From: Algoriphagus sanaruensis | Lineage (GTDB): Bacteria; Bacteroidota; Bacteroidia; Cytophagales; Cyclobacteriaceae | Assembly (NCBI RefSeq): GCF_001593605.1 | Contig: NZ_CP012836.1 | Span: 1,364,001 to 1,428,000, forward strand | Direction of reading: 5' to 3' | Length of the DNA stretch: 64,000 bases | In this document: positions 9,364-17,523 of the stretch, piece by piece | How positions within the stretch are numbered: the first letter of the stretch is position 1 | Layout of the letters: every line of letters begins with the position of its first letter | Position numbers and translations under genes: made by a program | The notes under the pieces: model-generated | The model's database searches: none | Told to the model about the DNA's origin: nothing | What the model saw: the letters and a program-made list of their open reading frames with translations, nothing else

Positions 9364-10625
9364 ATCTCTTGAAAATTAGCTGGAGATACTTGCTGTTTAA
9401 GCCGTTCTCTACCGGTCTCAATGTTCTTATTCTGGCATTAGGTCTTGCGATCATTACAGTCCTGCTTTTGATTCAAGATCAGTTTGAAAAGAAAATGAAT
9501 CAGGATGCCCAAGGGATTGATTTGGTCGTTGGAGCCAAAGGCAGTCCTTTGCAATTGGTGCTTTCCTCTGTGTATCATCTGGATTTTCCCACCGGAAATA
9601 TCAAGATGGAAGACGCTCAACGACTTTCAAAAAACAGATTGGTAAAAAATGTGATTCCACTTGCTTTGGGAGACAATTTTCAAGGATTTCGAATCGTTGG
9701 GACCAATCATGATTATTTGGAGTTGTATCAATCAGAGTTTGAACAAGGCCAAGCTTGGGAAAAACCTTTTGAAGTAACACTTGGGGCAGAGGTAGCCCAA
9801 AAGCTTCAATTAAAGCTTGGAGATACCTTCACCAGCAGTCATGGAATCAGTGTGGGAAGTCACGAGCATGATGCTTTTTCGTTTCAAGTGACTGGTGTTT
9901 TGAAAGCCCAAGGCAATGTGGTGGACAGATTGATTTTGACCAGTATTGAATCCGTTTGGTATGCGCATGATGAGGAGACCGGAGAGGAATCTGATCATGA
10001 AGAGGCCCACGATCACGAGTCCATGGCTTCTAAACTAAGCGAGTCGATTGCTCCTAAAGGCTTTCCTTATAGTGACCAAGAACGAGAGGTTACTTCCTTG
10101 CTTTTGCAATTCAGAAATCCCATGGCGGCGATTCAACTTCCCCGAATGATCAACTCAGGAACCGCCATGCAAGCCGCCTCCCCGTCGTTTGAAATGTCGC
10201 GCTTATTTGAGCTCTTGGGCGTAGGAATAAGTTTGCTTCAGGGGATTGCAGTTGTTTTAATTTTGGTTTCTGGTTTGGGGATATTTATCGCGCTTTATAA
10301 TTCGCTCAAAGAGCGGACGTATGACCTTGCCATTCTTCGCGTTATGGGCGCTTCAAGATTTCAATTGGTCCTTCTTGTCTTTTTGGAAGGCTTGATGCTT
10401 ACTGGAATTGGAGCAGTGTTGGGGATTTTCTTGGGACATTCCTTTTTAGCGGTCTTGGTGTTACAGGCGGATCAGTCCGCGGTTTCGATCCTTCAGCCAT
10501 GGATTTTTCTCCAACAAGAACTTTGGATTGTAGGTTATGCGTTAGTGACAGGAATCATTGCCTCCTTGATTCCGGCATGGTCAGCTTATCAAACAAGTAT
10601 TGCAAAGCAATTAACAAAGGCGTAA
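9360..10625 (+). CDS. FtsX/MacB-type ABC transporter permease with His-rich periplasmic loop
   Basis: 421 residues. N-terminal membrane helix (about 16-36), a large periplasmic MacB_PCD-like domain, then three C-terminal helices with an FtsX domain (YDLAILRVMGASRFQL is the typical coupling-helix region). Residues about 200-222 are very rich in His, Glu and Asp (HDEETGEESDHEEAHDHES), and another His cluster occurs before it (SHGISVGSHEHDAF). Such stretches commonly bind Zn, Cu or Ni. Together with the ATPase upstream and the DUF3299-like protein downstream this suggests a transporter concerned with metal or metalloprotein handling (inference). Confidence 0.9.
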   Translation: MNLLKISWRYLLFKPFSTGLNVLILALGLAIITVLLLIQDQFEKKMNQDAQGIDLVVGAKGSPLQLVLSSVYHLDFPTGNIKMEDAQRLSKNRLVKNVIPLALGDNFQGFRIVGTNHDYLELYQSEFEQGQAWEKPFEVTLGAEVAQKLQLKLGDTFTSSHGISVGSHEHDAFSFQVTGVLKAQGNVVDRLILTSIESVWYAHDEETGEESDHEEAHDHESMASKLSESIAPKGFPYSDQEREVTSLLLQFRNPMAAIQLPRMINSGTAMQAASPSFEMSRLFELLGVGISLLQGIAVVLILVSGLGIFIALYNSLKERTYDLAILRVMGASRFQLVLLVFLEGLMLTGIGAVLGIFLGHSFLAVLVLQADQSAVSILQPWIFLQQELWIVGYALVTGIIASLIPAWSAYQTSIAKQLTKA

Positions 10626-10644
10626 TTAGCGCTCAAATTGAATA

Positions 10645-11088
10645 ATGACAATGAAAAAGTGGTTTGTATTTTCGTTTGTTCTGTTAGGATCGATTGCATT
10701 TGGATCGAAAACTTTTGGACAGGGAGTTTGGAAAAGTTTAGCTGAGGTTTCCTACAAAATCAGCCAGGATCAATTTGGAGAATTGTACGTTCCTGTCTTT
10801 TCTGAGAATATTAAAAAACTGGAAGGGAAAGTGGTGGAAGCAGATGGTTACATCATTCCATTTGAGGGGATGTTCAAACCCAATCATATCATTTTGTCGA
10901 GTTTGCCGTTGGCTGAGTGTTTTTTCTGTGGTTCAGGCGGACCAGAAACTGTCATGGAAGTGATGCTTACCAATCCCATCAAATACACCTCCAAGCGAGT
11001 GAAAGTGAAAGGTAAATTAACCTTGAATGCCAAGGACCCCGAGAAGCTGATGTACATTCTGAAGGAAGCCCAGCTGATCGAACAATGA
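10645..11088 (+). CDS. Secreted DUF3299-like protein
   Basis: 147 residues (two near in-frame ATG codons, 10645 and 10651). Signal peptide with cleavage near SKTFGQG. The mature part resembles DUF3299: EGKVVEADGYIIPFEG followed by the cysteine motif AECFFCGSGGPE and an OB-like beta-rich tail (RVKVKGKLTL). Small periplasmic protein of unknown biochemical role; the C-x2-C pair could bind metal or be redox active. From memory, DUF3299 proteins occur beside LolD/MacB-type ABC transporters in marine proteobacteria, in loci linked to zinc, which matches this neighbourhood, but that link is unverified here. Last gene of the operon; terminator follows immediately. Confidence 0.75.
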   Translation: MTMKKWFVFSFVLLGSIAFGSKTFGQGVWKSLAEVSYKISQDQFGELYVPVFSENIKKLEGKVVEADGYIIPFEGMFKPNHIILSSLPLAECFFCGSGGPETVMEVMLTNPIKYTSKRVKVKGKLTLNAKDPEKLMYILKEAQLIEQ

Positions 11089-11130
11089 ACCAAAAGCCCC
11101 GAGTTTAGTAAATCGGGGCTTTTGGTTTTT
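11088..11130. terminator. Bidirectional intrinsic terminator between convergent genes
   Basis: CCAAAAGCCCCGA (11090-11102) pairs perfectly with TCGGGGCTTTTGG (11113-11125), 10-base loop, followed by TTTTT on the plus strand. It serves the ABC/DUF3299 operon and overlaps the last codon of the convergent aminotransferase. Confidence 0.9.
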
Positions 11131-11950
11131 AGCTGATTAAGGATTTTTCGAGTTCACGGAATCTTTCTAAAATTCCCATGGTTACTGGGCCTACTTTCCC
11201 AGATCCAACTGGCCGATCGTCAAGCTGAGTGACTGGCAACAAGACTTTGGTCGTAGAGGAGATAAACGCCTCGTCAGCATCCCAAACTTCTTCTAAAGAA
11301 ATTGGTCGAATCACAACTTGATCCGCTACTTGCAAAATATGTTTTCGAGTGATTCCCATCAAAATATGCTGATCAGGGGTGTGAAGGACACCATCTTTTA
11401 CGATGAAAAAATTACTTCGGGAGCTTTCGCTTACCCAGCCATTCCAATGATAAAGCACGTCTTCGGCACCTAGTTTTTTCCAATGCACACTATGCCAAAC
11501 AGGAAGGGTGTAATTGGTGGTTTTAATGTCAGCGATCGGTCGGACATACTCCAAGGTCAATAACTTGATTCCTTCTGCATATTTTTCAGGTGAAGGAAAA
11601 CTTAAATTTTCTGCAAACATAAAGAGTTTCCCTTCGGCAGGAGAGAAGTGGTTTTCTGAAACTCCTCCACTTAATACCATGCGGATTCCTCCCTGTTCTA
11701 AATTGTTCTTTTCAATCAGATCCTGGATGATTTGCCGGAGTTGTTCTCTGGAATAGGGTAAAGGAAGGTAAGTCTTTTCAGCTGAGGTGATGAATCGATC
11801 CAGGTAATGCTCTAAAAATAGAGCTTGATAATTGACTGTTCTGAAAAAATCGAAAATCCCATATCCTCTGATAAGTCCAAGGTCGGAGGGATGGATGGTA
11901 GCTTTATCGGTAGGGATAAATTCTCCGTCGGCAAAACAAAATGGTTTCAT
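11129..11950 (-). CDS. Class IV PLP-dependent aminotransferase
   Basis: 273 residues from ATG 11950 (MKPFCFADGEFIPTD); the frame opens upstream at a TTG (11971) that lies inside a promoter element, so 11950 is preferred. Fold type IV family shared by branched-chain aminotransferase, D-amino-acid aminotransferase and aminodeoxychorismate lyase. Seen: GLIRGYGIFDFFRT near the N-terminus, Schiff-base lysine in DIKTTNYTL, and the PLP phosphate contacts VSESSRSNFF and LMGITRKHIL. IlvE proper is usually longer (about 300-360), so D-alanine aminotransferase or 4-amino-4-deoxychorismate lyase are alternatives. Stands alone, with terminator downstream. Substrate cannot be fixed from sequence. Confidence 0.88.
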   Translation of the reverse strand: MKPFCFADGEFIPTDKATIHPSDLGLIRGYGIFDFFRTVNYQALFLEHYLDRFITSAEKTYLPLPYSREQLRQIIQDLIEKNNLEQGGIRMVLSGGVSENHFSPAEGKLFMFAENLSFPSPEKYAEGIKLLTLEYVRPIADIKTTNYTLPVWHSVHWKKLGAEDVLYHWNGWVSESSRSNFFIVKDGVLHTPDQHILMGITRKHILQVADQVVIRPISLEEVWDADEAFISSTTKVLLPVTQLDDRPVGSGKVGPVTMGILERFRELEKSLIS

Positions 11951-11968
11951 GGTGAAGTATTTAATGAT

Positions 11969-11976
11969 CAAAATTA
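11969..11976 (-). promoter_or_regulatory. -7 element of the aminotransferase gene
   Basis: Minus-strand TAATTTTG fits TAnnTTTG exactly. No matching TTG at the usual spacing was seen. Its position argues for ATG 11950 as the start codon, with a very short leader. Confidence 0.4.
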
Positions 11977-12062
11977 GCCATTGCGCTCGATTTTTTCAGT
12001 TAAAAAAATTAAGGGACTGAATCTTAAATTTTAACTTGCGTCAGTTTTAACGTTTTTAGAAA

Positions 12063-12488
12063 ATGAAATCTTTGATTTACACCTTTATTCTTTCTGCTTC
12101 TTTGATTTTGGCTAGTTGTGGGCCGAATTTGTCTAAACAAAACAAGGAGCTAAGAGATCAGGTTATTGCGGTCCACGACGAGGTGATGCCTAAAATGGGG
12201 CAGTTAAAAGCCTTGGAAAAAGAGGCTCAGCAGAAAGCAGAGGAATTATTGTTACAAGATTCTACTCAGACAGAGCAAGTTCAAGCTCTCCAAGGACTTG
12301 CAGTTGAATTAGATCAAGCCTACGAGGGAATGTTTGTATGGATGAGACAGTATGAAACAGAAGATGGAGAACGGACTCCCGAAGAGGTAAAAGTCTATTT
12401 GGAAGATCAAATGGTCAAAGTGACTCAGGTTAATGAGCAAATCAAGGGGGCTTTGTCTAAAGCGGATTCCCTCCTAAAAAATCAATAA
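12063..12488 (+). CDS. Small helical lipoprotein of unknown function
   Basis: 141 residues. Lipoprotein signal peptide with lipobox LASC (cysteine at residue 19). The mature part is almost entirely charged and helical (many Glu, Gln, Lys; KEAQQKAEELLLQ) and likely coiled coil. I do not recognise a named family; similar short periplasmic lipoproteins are frequent in Bacteroidetes. It converges with the cytochrome c gene and their coding ends overlap by 7 bases. Confidence 0.75.
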   Translation: MKSLIYTFILSASLILASCGPNLSKQNKELRDQVIAVHDEVMPKMGQLKALEKEAQQKAEELLLQDSTQTEQVQALQGLAVELDQAYEGMFVWMRQYETEDGERTPEEVKVYLEDQMVKVTQVNEQIKGALSKADSLLKNQ

Positions 12489-12937
12489 TTATCTGGGGGA
12501 GATTTCAGGTATTCCTCCACCATAGGACTAGAAATTACACCTTCGGAATTATCCCAGATATTGTAGAGATAGGTCAATATCTGGGCGATTTCAAGGGGTT
12601 TTAATTGTGGATTAGGAGGCATTTTTTGATCGTATTCTACTCCATTCACCCAAATTTTTCCTTCCTGCCCGTGTCGGATAATCCATGCCGTACGGTGCAC
12701 GCTCTCCTTGAAATAATCTGAGTTTTTAAGTGGAGGAATAAGTTTGCCCAATCCTTCTCCATTCTCTTGGTGGCAGTTGCCACAGTAATTTGTGTAGAGT
12801 AGCTTTCCCGTAATTGCGTATTTCATCACCTCAGGGTCAGAAATTTGTGCAAGGGTATTATCCTCTTTACTCGATTTTGGGGCGCAGGAATAAATCAATA
12901 CAAGAAATAAGACACTCGTGATTTTCTGCCAAGTCAT
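12482..12937 (-). CDS. Lipoprotein cytochrome c (single heme)
   Basis: 151 residues from ATG 12937 (MTWQKITSVLF); the frame opens further up at 12994 but that leaves a charged extension before the signal peptide. Lipobox IYSCAPK. One heme c site, YCGNCHQENGEG, and a likely distal Met ligand in QKMPPNPQ, the usual order of class I cytochrome c. A periplasmic membrane-anchored electron carrier. It lies 4 bases after the SCO gene in the same direction, so the two are probably co-transcribed and act in respiration or oxidase assembly. Confidence 0.9.
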   Translation of the reverse strand: MTWQKITSVLFLVLIYSCAPKSSKEDNTLAQISDPEVMKYAITGKLLYTNYCGNCHQENGEGLGKLIPPLKNSDYFKESVHRTAWIIRHGQEGKIWVNGVEYDQKMPPNPQLKPLEIAQILTYLYNIWDNSEGVISSPMVEEYLKSPPDNY

Positions 12938-12998
12938 TGGCGGACGTTTGGTGAATTTGGACGAGGGTCTTGTGATTTTAATGCCACCAATCATGTGA

Positions 12999-13631
12999 TT
13001 ATTTATTCAGGATTTTTGGAATATCATTTAGAAGCCGATCAACTTGATCTGATTTGGTTCCATCATATACTCCGCGGATTCTGCCTTGTTGATCAATTAG
13101 CAAAAATGCCCCACTATGCAGAAAACCTCCTGGTTCTTGCTGGTCTGCCATTGCAGTGGTCAAATAGCTAGTTTGGCCCATTTCAAAGATTTTTTCCTGA
13201 TCTCCAGTGAGAAAATTCCAAGTGGATGCGTCTTCTATCCCTAGTTTTTCAGCATAATCTTTCAAAACCTCCTGGGTATCATGGGTTGGATCAATCGAAT
13301 GGCTTAAAATTTTAAAATCTGGGTTGGTTTTGAATTGCTCATACACTCGGAGCATTTCTTTTTTCATGATGGGACAGATGGTGGGACAAGTTGTGAAGAA
13401 AAAGTCCGCTACATAGACCTTACCCATTACATCCTCATTCCGAATTGAATCTCCCATTTGATTGACAAAAACAAAAGGAGCAATCGTATGGTAGACGGTG
13501 TCTTGATTGTCATCCACATATCGTTCGCCAAGAATTGGTAATTCAATAGGGTCAGTATGGTTGTCGCTGCTTGTTTTGCAGGCACTTGCCCAAACTAACA
13601 GGACGAGTATGTATATCGAGATTGATCTCAT
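12999..13631 (-). CDS. SCO1/SenC copper chaperone lipoprotein
   Basis: 210 residues. Lipobox SAC near residue 18. Thioredoxin-like fold with the copper/redox motif FFTTCPTICPIMKK (C-x3-C) and the partner histidine in GGFLHSGAF, both needed in known SCO proteins for CuA-centre assembly of cytochrome oxidase. Family length is typical. Upstream lies hemJ, downstream the cytochrome c: a small heme-copper respiration group, although no oxidase subunits are in the window. Confidence 0.93.
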   Translation of the reverse strand: MRSISIYILVLLVWASACKTSSDNHTDPIELPILGERYVDDNQDTVYHTIAPFVFVNQMGDSIRNEDVMGKVYVADFFFTTCPTICPIMKKEMLRVYEQFKTNPDFKILSHSIDPTHDTQEVLKDYAEKLGIEDASTWNFLTGDQEKIFEMGQTSYLTTAMADQQEPGGFLHSGAFLLIDQQGRIRGVYDGTKSDQVDRLLNDIPKILNK

Positions 13632-13709
13632 TGGTTAGGTTTTTTACTGTGGTAATTTAATTCAGTGGTAGAGTTATTAGATACGTTCCGGGTTGATTCC
13701 AAAATGGAT

Positions 13710-14252
13710 CTACTCCCCATTTTTAGTTCGGTAGTTTTTGTACAATTTAATCCCAATCATTAGCAGAACTCCGAGACCAATTAGTCCGGCTATACCCCAA
13801 ACCATGCTTAGAGTGCTTTTCAAAACGATTAGGAATACAATAGCAAAAAGCAAAAGAGTCGCGACTTCGTTCCATAATCGGAGTTTGGTCGAATTCCATC
13901 TCGCTTTTCCAGCCTGTAATTCTTTAAAGAGCACATGGGAAAATCCGTGGTAGAGATAAAGCAAAAATACAAACGCTAGTTTGGCGTGCATGAATCCCAA
14001 TTGCATATATCCCCATCGATAACTTAGAACCCAAGCGCCGAAAATTAGCGTGAGGATGGCAGAAGGCCAGGTAATAATATACCAAAGGCGGCTTGCCATG
14101 AGATCCAACTGAGGTTTGAGAATGTTCCGTTCTGCCTCAGGTTTTTCCAAAGCTTCAGTTTGATAAATAAAAAGTCGGACCATATAAAAAAGACCTGCAA
14201 ACCAGGTGACCACAAAAATGATATGCAGCGCCTTGATGTATTCGAATCCCAT
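13710..14252 (-). CDS. hemJ: HemJ-type protoporphyrinogen IX oxidase
   Basis: 180 residues, four to five membrane helices. The N-terminus EYIKALHIIFVVTWFAGLF with H10 is the hallmark of the HemJ/UPF0093 family; HAKLAFVFLLYLYHGF carries further conserved His residues and the family lysine. HemJ oxidises protoporphyrinogen IX to protoporphyrin IX in heme synthesis. It differs from the CopD family, which shares the fold, by this N-terminal motif. It is 78 bases upstream of the SCO gene on the same strand. A 52-base gap separates it from the divergent small ORF. Confidence 0.85.
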   Translation of the reverse strand: MGFEYIKALHIIFVVTWFAGLFYMVRLFIYQTEALEKPEAERNILKPQLDLMASRLWYIITWPSAILTLIFGAWVLSYRWGYMQLGFMHAKLAFVFLLYLYHGFSHVLFKELQAGKARWNSTKLRLWNEVATLLLFAIVFLIVLKSTLSMVWGIAGLIGLGVLLMIGIKLYKNYRTKNGE

Positions 14253-14304
14253 TTTCAGATTTTTGGGCTAAATTAAGGCCTAAACCCCATAAACCCTTGC
14301 GTTT

Positions 14305-14709
14305 TTGAAAAGGAATCAAATAACCCTGTTTTTGATTGGTACTGCAGTCGGCGTAGTGCTGTATTTGATATTGAAAGAAAGTTTTTCCCAGCCTGGCTTA
14401 GCCCAATGGGAAGGAAAATATGAGCAAATCGGTTTTTTCAGAAATGAGAATAATACTGGACCAGTGATCCGGGTAATTGCCGTTCGAGTATTGGGGTCGG
14501 AAGAAATGTGGATGAAAGAATTTGCTGAAGCCCAGCCCCATACCAAATACGGTAGAACTTTGGTTTTTTTCTTTTCCAAAGAAACTCCTGGACGAATCGA
14601 GCTATCGCCGAATCCGCCGTATTTTGAGGAGTCCTTAAATTCTCAATTAATCGCCAGTTTTGAGAAAGGCCCGATGGGCGATATTCGATTTAACAGGTTG
14701 ATTCCATGA
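14305..14709 (+). CDS. Membrane-anchored protein of unknown function, coupled to meaB
   Basis: 134 residues, starting at a TTG (no ATG or GTG fits upstream). One N-terminal membrane helix (ITLFLIGTAVGVVLYLI) followed by a soluble domain of about 105 residues. I do not recognise a family. Its TGA stop overlaps the meaB start by four bases (ATGA), the kind of coupling usually kept for conserved neighbours. The upstream gap is only 52 bases, shared with divergent hemJ. Confidence 0.7.
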   Translation: MKRNQITLFLIGTAVGVVLYLILKESFSQPGLAQWEGKYEQIGFFRNENNTGPVIRVIAVRVLGSEEMWMKEFAEAQPHTKYGRTLVFFFSKETPGRIELSPNPPYFEESLNSQLIASFEKGPMGDIRFNRLIP

Positions 14710-15698
14710 GAAAAAGAAGGTCAATCGAAGAATATAAAGCGGGGCTCTTGGCTTCCGATCGAGTGGTACTAAGTCAGGCGATTACTTTGGTCGAAAGTAC
14801 CTTGGAGGCAGATCGAACGATCGCTGCCTCATTAATCCAAGAAATCCTCCCTCATACGGGTAACTCGATTCGAATTGGGATCACTGGAGTTCCCGGAGTT
14901 GGGAAAAGTACCTTCATTGAGGCTTTTGGAATGCTGCTTTTGGAAGCAGGAAAGAAAGTGGCTGTATTGGCGGTAGATCCCAGTAGCCAATTGAGCAAAG
15001 GAAGTATTTTGGGGGATAAAACTAGGATGGAAACCTTGGCTTCTGACAAAAGGGCTTTTATTCGTCCTAGTCCTTCAGGTATGACCTTAGGAGGGGTGAG
15101 TGCCAAAACCAGAGAATCCATGCTTCTTTGTGAGGCGGCAGGCTTTGATGTGATCTTGATCGAAACGGTCGGTGTCGGTCAAAGTGAAACTGCTGTAAAG
15201 CATATGGTTGATTTTTTCCTGCTGTTAATGCTGGCTGGTGCTGGCGATGAATTGCAAGGAATTAAAAAGGGAATCATGGAAATGGCGGATGCCTTGGTAA
15301 TCCACAAAGCTGAAGGCGCAAACCTTGAAGCCGCTAAAAAGGCAAAGGCCAATTATCAAAATGCCTTACATCTTTTTAAAGAATCTGATAAATTTTGGAA
15401 TACGCCAGTTCTTTTAGCGTCTTCTTTGGCAAAACTCGGCTTGGAAGAAATCTGGAAAATGTTGCTCGAATACCAAGAGAAAATGATGCGGTCAGGGTAT
15501 TGGGATGAAAATAGAGCTAACCAAAGATTGCAGTGGTTGGAAGATCAAATTCAAGATTTGTTGGGAGAGGCATTTCTCCGCCATCCGAAAGTCAAGGATT
15601 CTTTGGCAAAAGGAAAGTTACTTATACAATCAGGACAGCTTTATCCTGGTGTATTGGCCAAAGAATTGGTGAGATACTTTTTGGATTCGGGGAAATAA
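14706..15698 (+). CDS. meaB: MeaB-type GTPase chaperone of methylmalonyl-CoA mutase
   Basis: 330 residues. G-domain: P-loop GVPGVGKST at 61-69, VLAVDPSSQLSKGSILGDKTRM (switch region typical for MeaB/ArgK), Walker B region ILIETVGVGQSE, and a base-recognition motif in IHKAEG rather than NKxD. C-terminal dimerisation helices. Known MeaB loads adenosylcobalamin and protects the mutase from inactivation. The mutase genes lie 1.8 kb downstream in the same direction, with dnaA on the opposite strand between them, so they are not in one transcript. Confidence 0.93.
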   Translation: MRKRRSIEEYKAGLLASDRVVLSQAITLVESTLEADRTIAASLIQEILPHTGNSIRIGITGVPGVGKSTFIEAFGMLLLEAGKKVAVLAVDPSSQLSKGSILGDKTRMETLASDKRAFIRPSPSGMTLGGVSAKTRESMLLCEAAGFDVILIETVGVGQSETAVKHMVDFFLLLMLAGAGDELQGIKKGIMEMADALVIHKAEGANLEAAKKAKANYQNALHLFKESDKFWNTPVLLASSLAKLGLEEIWKMLLEYQEKMMRSGYWDENRANQRLQWLEDQIQDLLGEAFLRHPKVKDSLAKGKLLIQSGQLYPGVLAKELVRYFLDSGK

Positions 15699-15746
15699 AA
15701 TCAATAAAGGAAAAGTATTGGACAACCCTGCAAGCAAAATCAAAGA

Positions 15747-17159
15747 TCAATACGATCTCATTTTGAATTTTTTCTTGAGTTCGTTGACCGCATTTCGGAA
15801 GCTAGCATCTGTTTCGATCATGTCGTTCACAGTTTGTACAGCGTGAATCACAGTACTATGGTCGCGGCCTCCAAAATGGTATCCGATCGATTTTAAAGAA
15901 TGTTGGGTAAACTCTTTAGAAAAGTACATGGCCACTTGACGAGCAATCACGATTTCTTTCTTTCGAGTTTTTGCCTTGAGTTCGTCAGGGTGAATCCCGT
16001 AATATTCTGAAACTGACTTTTGGATAAACTCAATTCCTACCTCAGTTTCAATGTCTTTGATGAAGTTTTTGATTACGGTTTTAGCCAACTCCAAGCTGAT
16101 TTCAACACGGTTAAGCGAAGCATGCGCAATCAAAGAAATCAGGATGCCTTCCAGTTCACGCACATTGGTGTCCACGGTATAGGCAAGGTATTCCACTACT
16201 TCGTCTGGAATAAATATTCCCTCGGATTGCATTTTTCTCCGGATGATTGCTACTCTGGTTTCGAAGTCCGGCATTTGCAAATCTGCTGTCAGTCCCCATT
16301 TGAATCGGGAAAGTAGACGCTCTTCCAACCCCTTCAAATCTTTTGGAGGACAGTCGGAAGTCATGATGATTTGCTTCTTGTTCTGATGCAGGTGGTTGAA
16401 GATGTGGAAGAACATCTCCTGAGTACGATCCTTTCCTGCTAAGAACTGAATGTCATCAATAATCAACACATCCACCTGCATGTAAAAGTTAGTAAAGCTC
16501 TTCACGTTTCCATCTTTGATGGAATCCATGAATTGATTGACAAACTTTTCAGAGGAAACATAAAGTACAAATTTGTCCTCGGGTCCGTTTTTGATTTCGT
16601 TTCCGATCGCTTGTACCAAGTGAGTTTTTCCCAATCCTACTCCGCCATAAACCATCAGCGGATTAAACGAAGTGATCCCGGGCTTGGTAGCAACTGCAAA
16701 ACCTGCTGAACGAGCCAGTCTGTTACAGTCACCTTCGATGTAAGTTCCGAACGTATAATTCGGGTTTAGATTGCTTTGGGTAAGCAAGTCTGCATCTAGC
16801 GAAGGGATTTCAAAGGGAGTTTTAGATTCGATGGGTGCCGCCTTTTTGACTTGATTATTTCCTTGTGGATAGGAAACGACATACGGCTGATTGGAGGAAT
16901 TTCCTTTATCTACCACCACGGCGTATTCAAGACGCCCATTGGCTCCAAGCGTATTCTTAATCGCAAGTTTTAAAACTTGTACGTAGTTGTCTTCCAGCCA
17001 TTCATAAAAAAACTGACTGGGTACCTGAATAGTCAAACTTGAACCTTCTAGTTTGACGGGGTTAATAGGTCTAAACCAGGTAGAAAAGCTCTGTTCATTT
17101 ACGTGTTGTTCGATAACACGCAAACACTCATTCCAAACTGCACTGGCTTCTGAACTCAT
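15747..17159 (-). CDS. dnaA: Chromosomal replication initiator DnaA
   Basis: 470 residues, full length. Domain I about 1-80 (CLRVIEQHVNEQSFSTWFRPI), linker to about 130, AAA+ domain with Walker A GGVGLGKTH (172-180) and Walker B VLIIDDIQF, arginine-finger region ERLLSRFKWGL, and the DNA-binding domain IV with the DnaA-box recognition motif GGRDHSTVIHAV near the C-terminus. Opens oriC by binding DnaA boxes. It lies antisense between meaB and mutA. No dnaN or recF neighbour is present, as usual in Bacteroidetes. Confidence 0.98.
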   Translation of the reverse strand: MSSEASAVWNECLRVIEQHVNEQSFSTWFRPINPVKLEGSSLTIQVPSQFFYEWLEDNYVQVLKLAIKNTLGANGRLEYAVVVDKGNSSNQPYVVSYPQGNNQVKKAAPIESKTPFEIPSLDADLLTQSNLNPNYTFGTYIEGDCNRLARSAGFAVATKPGITSFNPLMVYGGVGLGKTHLVQAIGNEIKNGPEDKFVLYVSSEKFVNQFMDSIKDGNVKSFTNFYMQVDVLIIDDIQFLAGKDRTQEMFFHIFNHLHQNKKQIIMTSDCPPKDLKGLEERLLSRFKWGLTADLQMPDFETRVAIIRRKMQSEGIFIPDEVVEYLAYTVDTNVRELEGILISLIAHASLNRVEISLELAKTVIKNFIKDIETEVGIEFIQKSVSEYYGIHPDELKAKTRKKEIVIARQVAMYFSKEFTQHSLKSIGYHFGGRDHSTVIHAVQTVNDMIETDASFRNAVNELKKKFKMRSY

Positions 17160-17523
17160 TTACTACGTTAATTGCTGGGAAAACCACTTTACCCGGTAAG
17201 GGTAGGGGGTCAAATTTGTGGAAAATTAACTTAAATAAAAAATCGAAAACCGCTTGAATAATTCGATTATGAATTTTCTTAATTCATTTTTTCAAGATTG
17301 TTTTTTCTTTTGGAAATAACACCTCGTTTTCTAAATGCATTTTGCATGGAGCCAAGATATCCTTTGGTCTAATACGGATTAGGCTTGATTTTCTTTTACG
17401 TGTTGATTTTCAGCAACTTGAGCTGGAGAGGGTTTTTGTCTGATCAAATGTTGGAATCCTTCCTAAAAAACAATGGGAATCGCTAATTTTGATTGGTTAG
17501 CATACCCTTCTTACTACCCAAAT
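17160..17523. other. Intergenic region between divergent dnaA and mutA
   Basis: About 360 AT-rich bases. It holds one near-consensus DnaA box (TGTGGAAAA at 17217-17225; reverse complement TTTTCCACA, one mismatch to TTATCCACA) close to the dnaA start, which could serve autoregulation. I saw no cluster of boxes or 13-mer repeats that would mark an origin. The mutA -7 element is at 17484. Confidence 0.5.
17484..17491 (+). promoter_or_regulatory. -7 element of mutA
   Basis: TAATTTTG is an exact TAnnTTTG match located inside the 5' extension of the mutA frame. A transcript from here would begin after ATG 17473, so it supports ATG 17524 as the true start. No -33 TTG was found at normal spacing. 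Confidence 0.4.

Noticed and set aside
17160..17472. Possible replication origin next to dnaA
   Set aside because: Only one near-consensus DnaA box (17217-17225) and no clustered boxes or tandem AT 13-mers; Bacteroidetes origins are often not beside dnaA.
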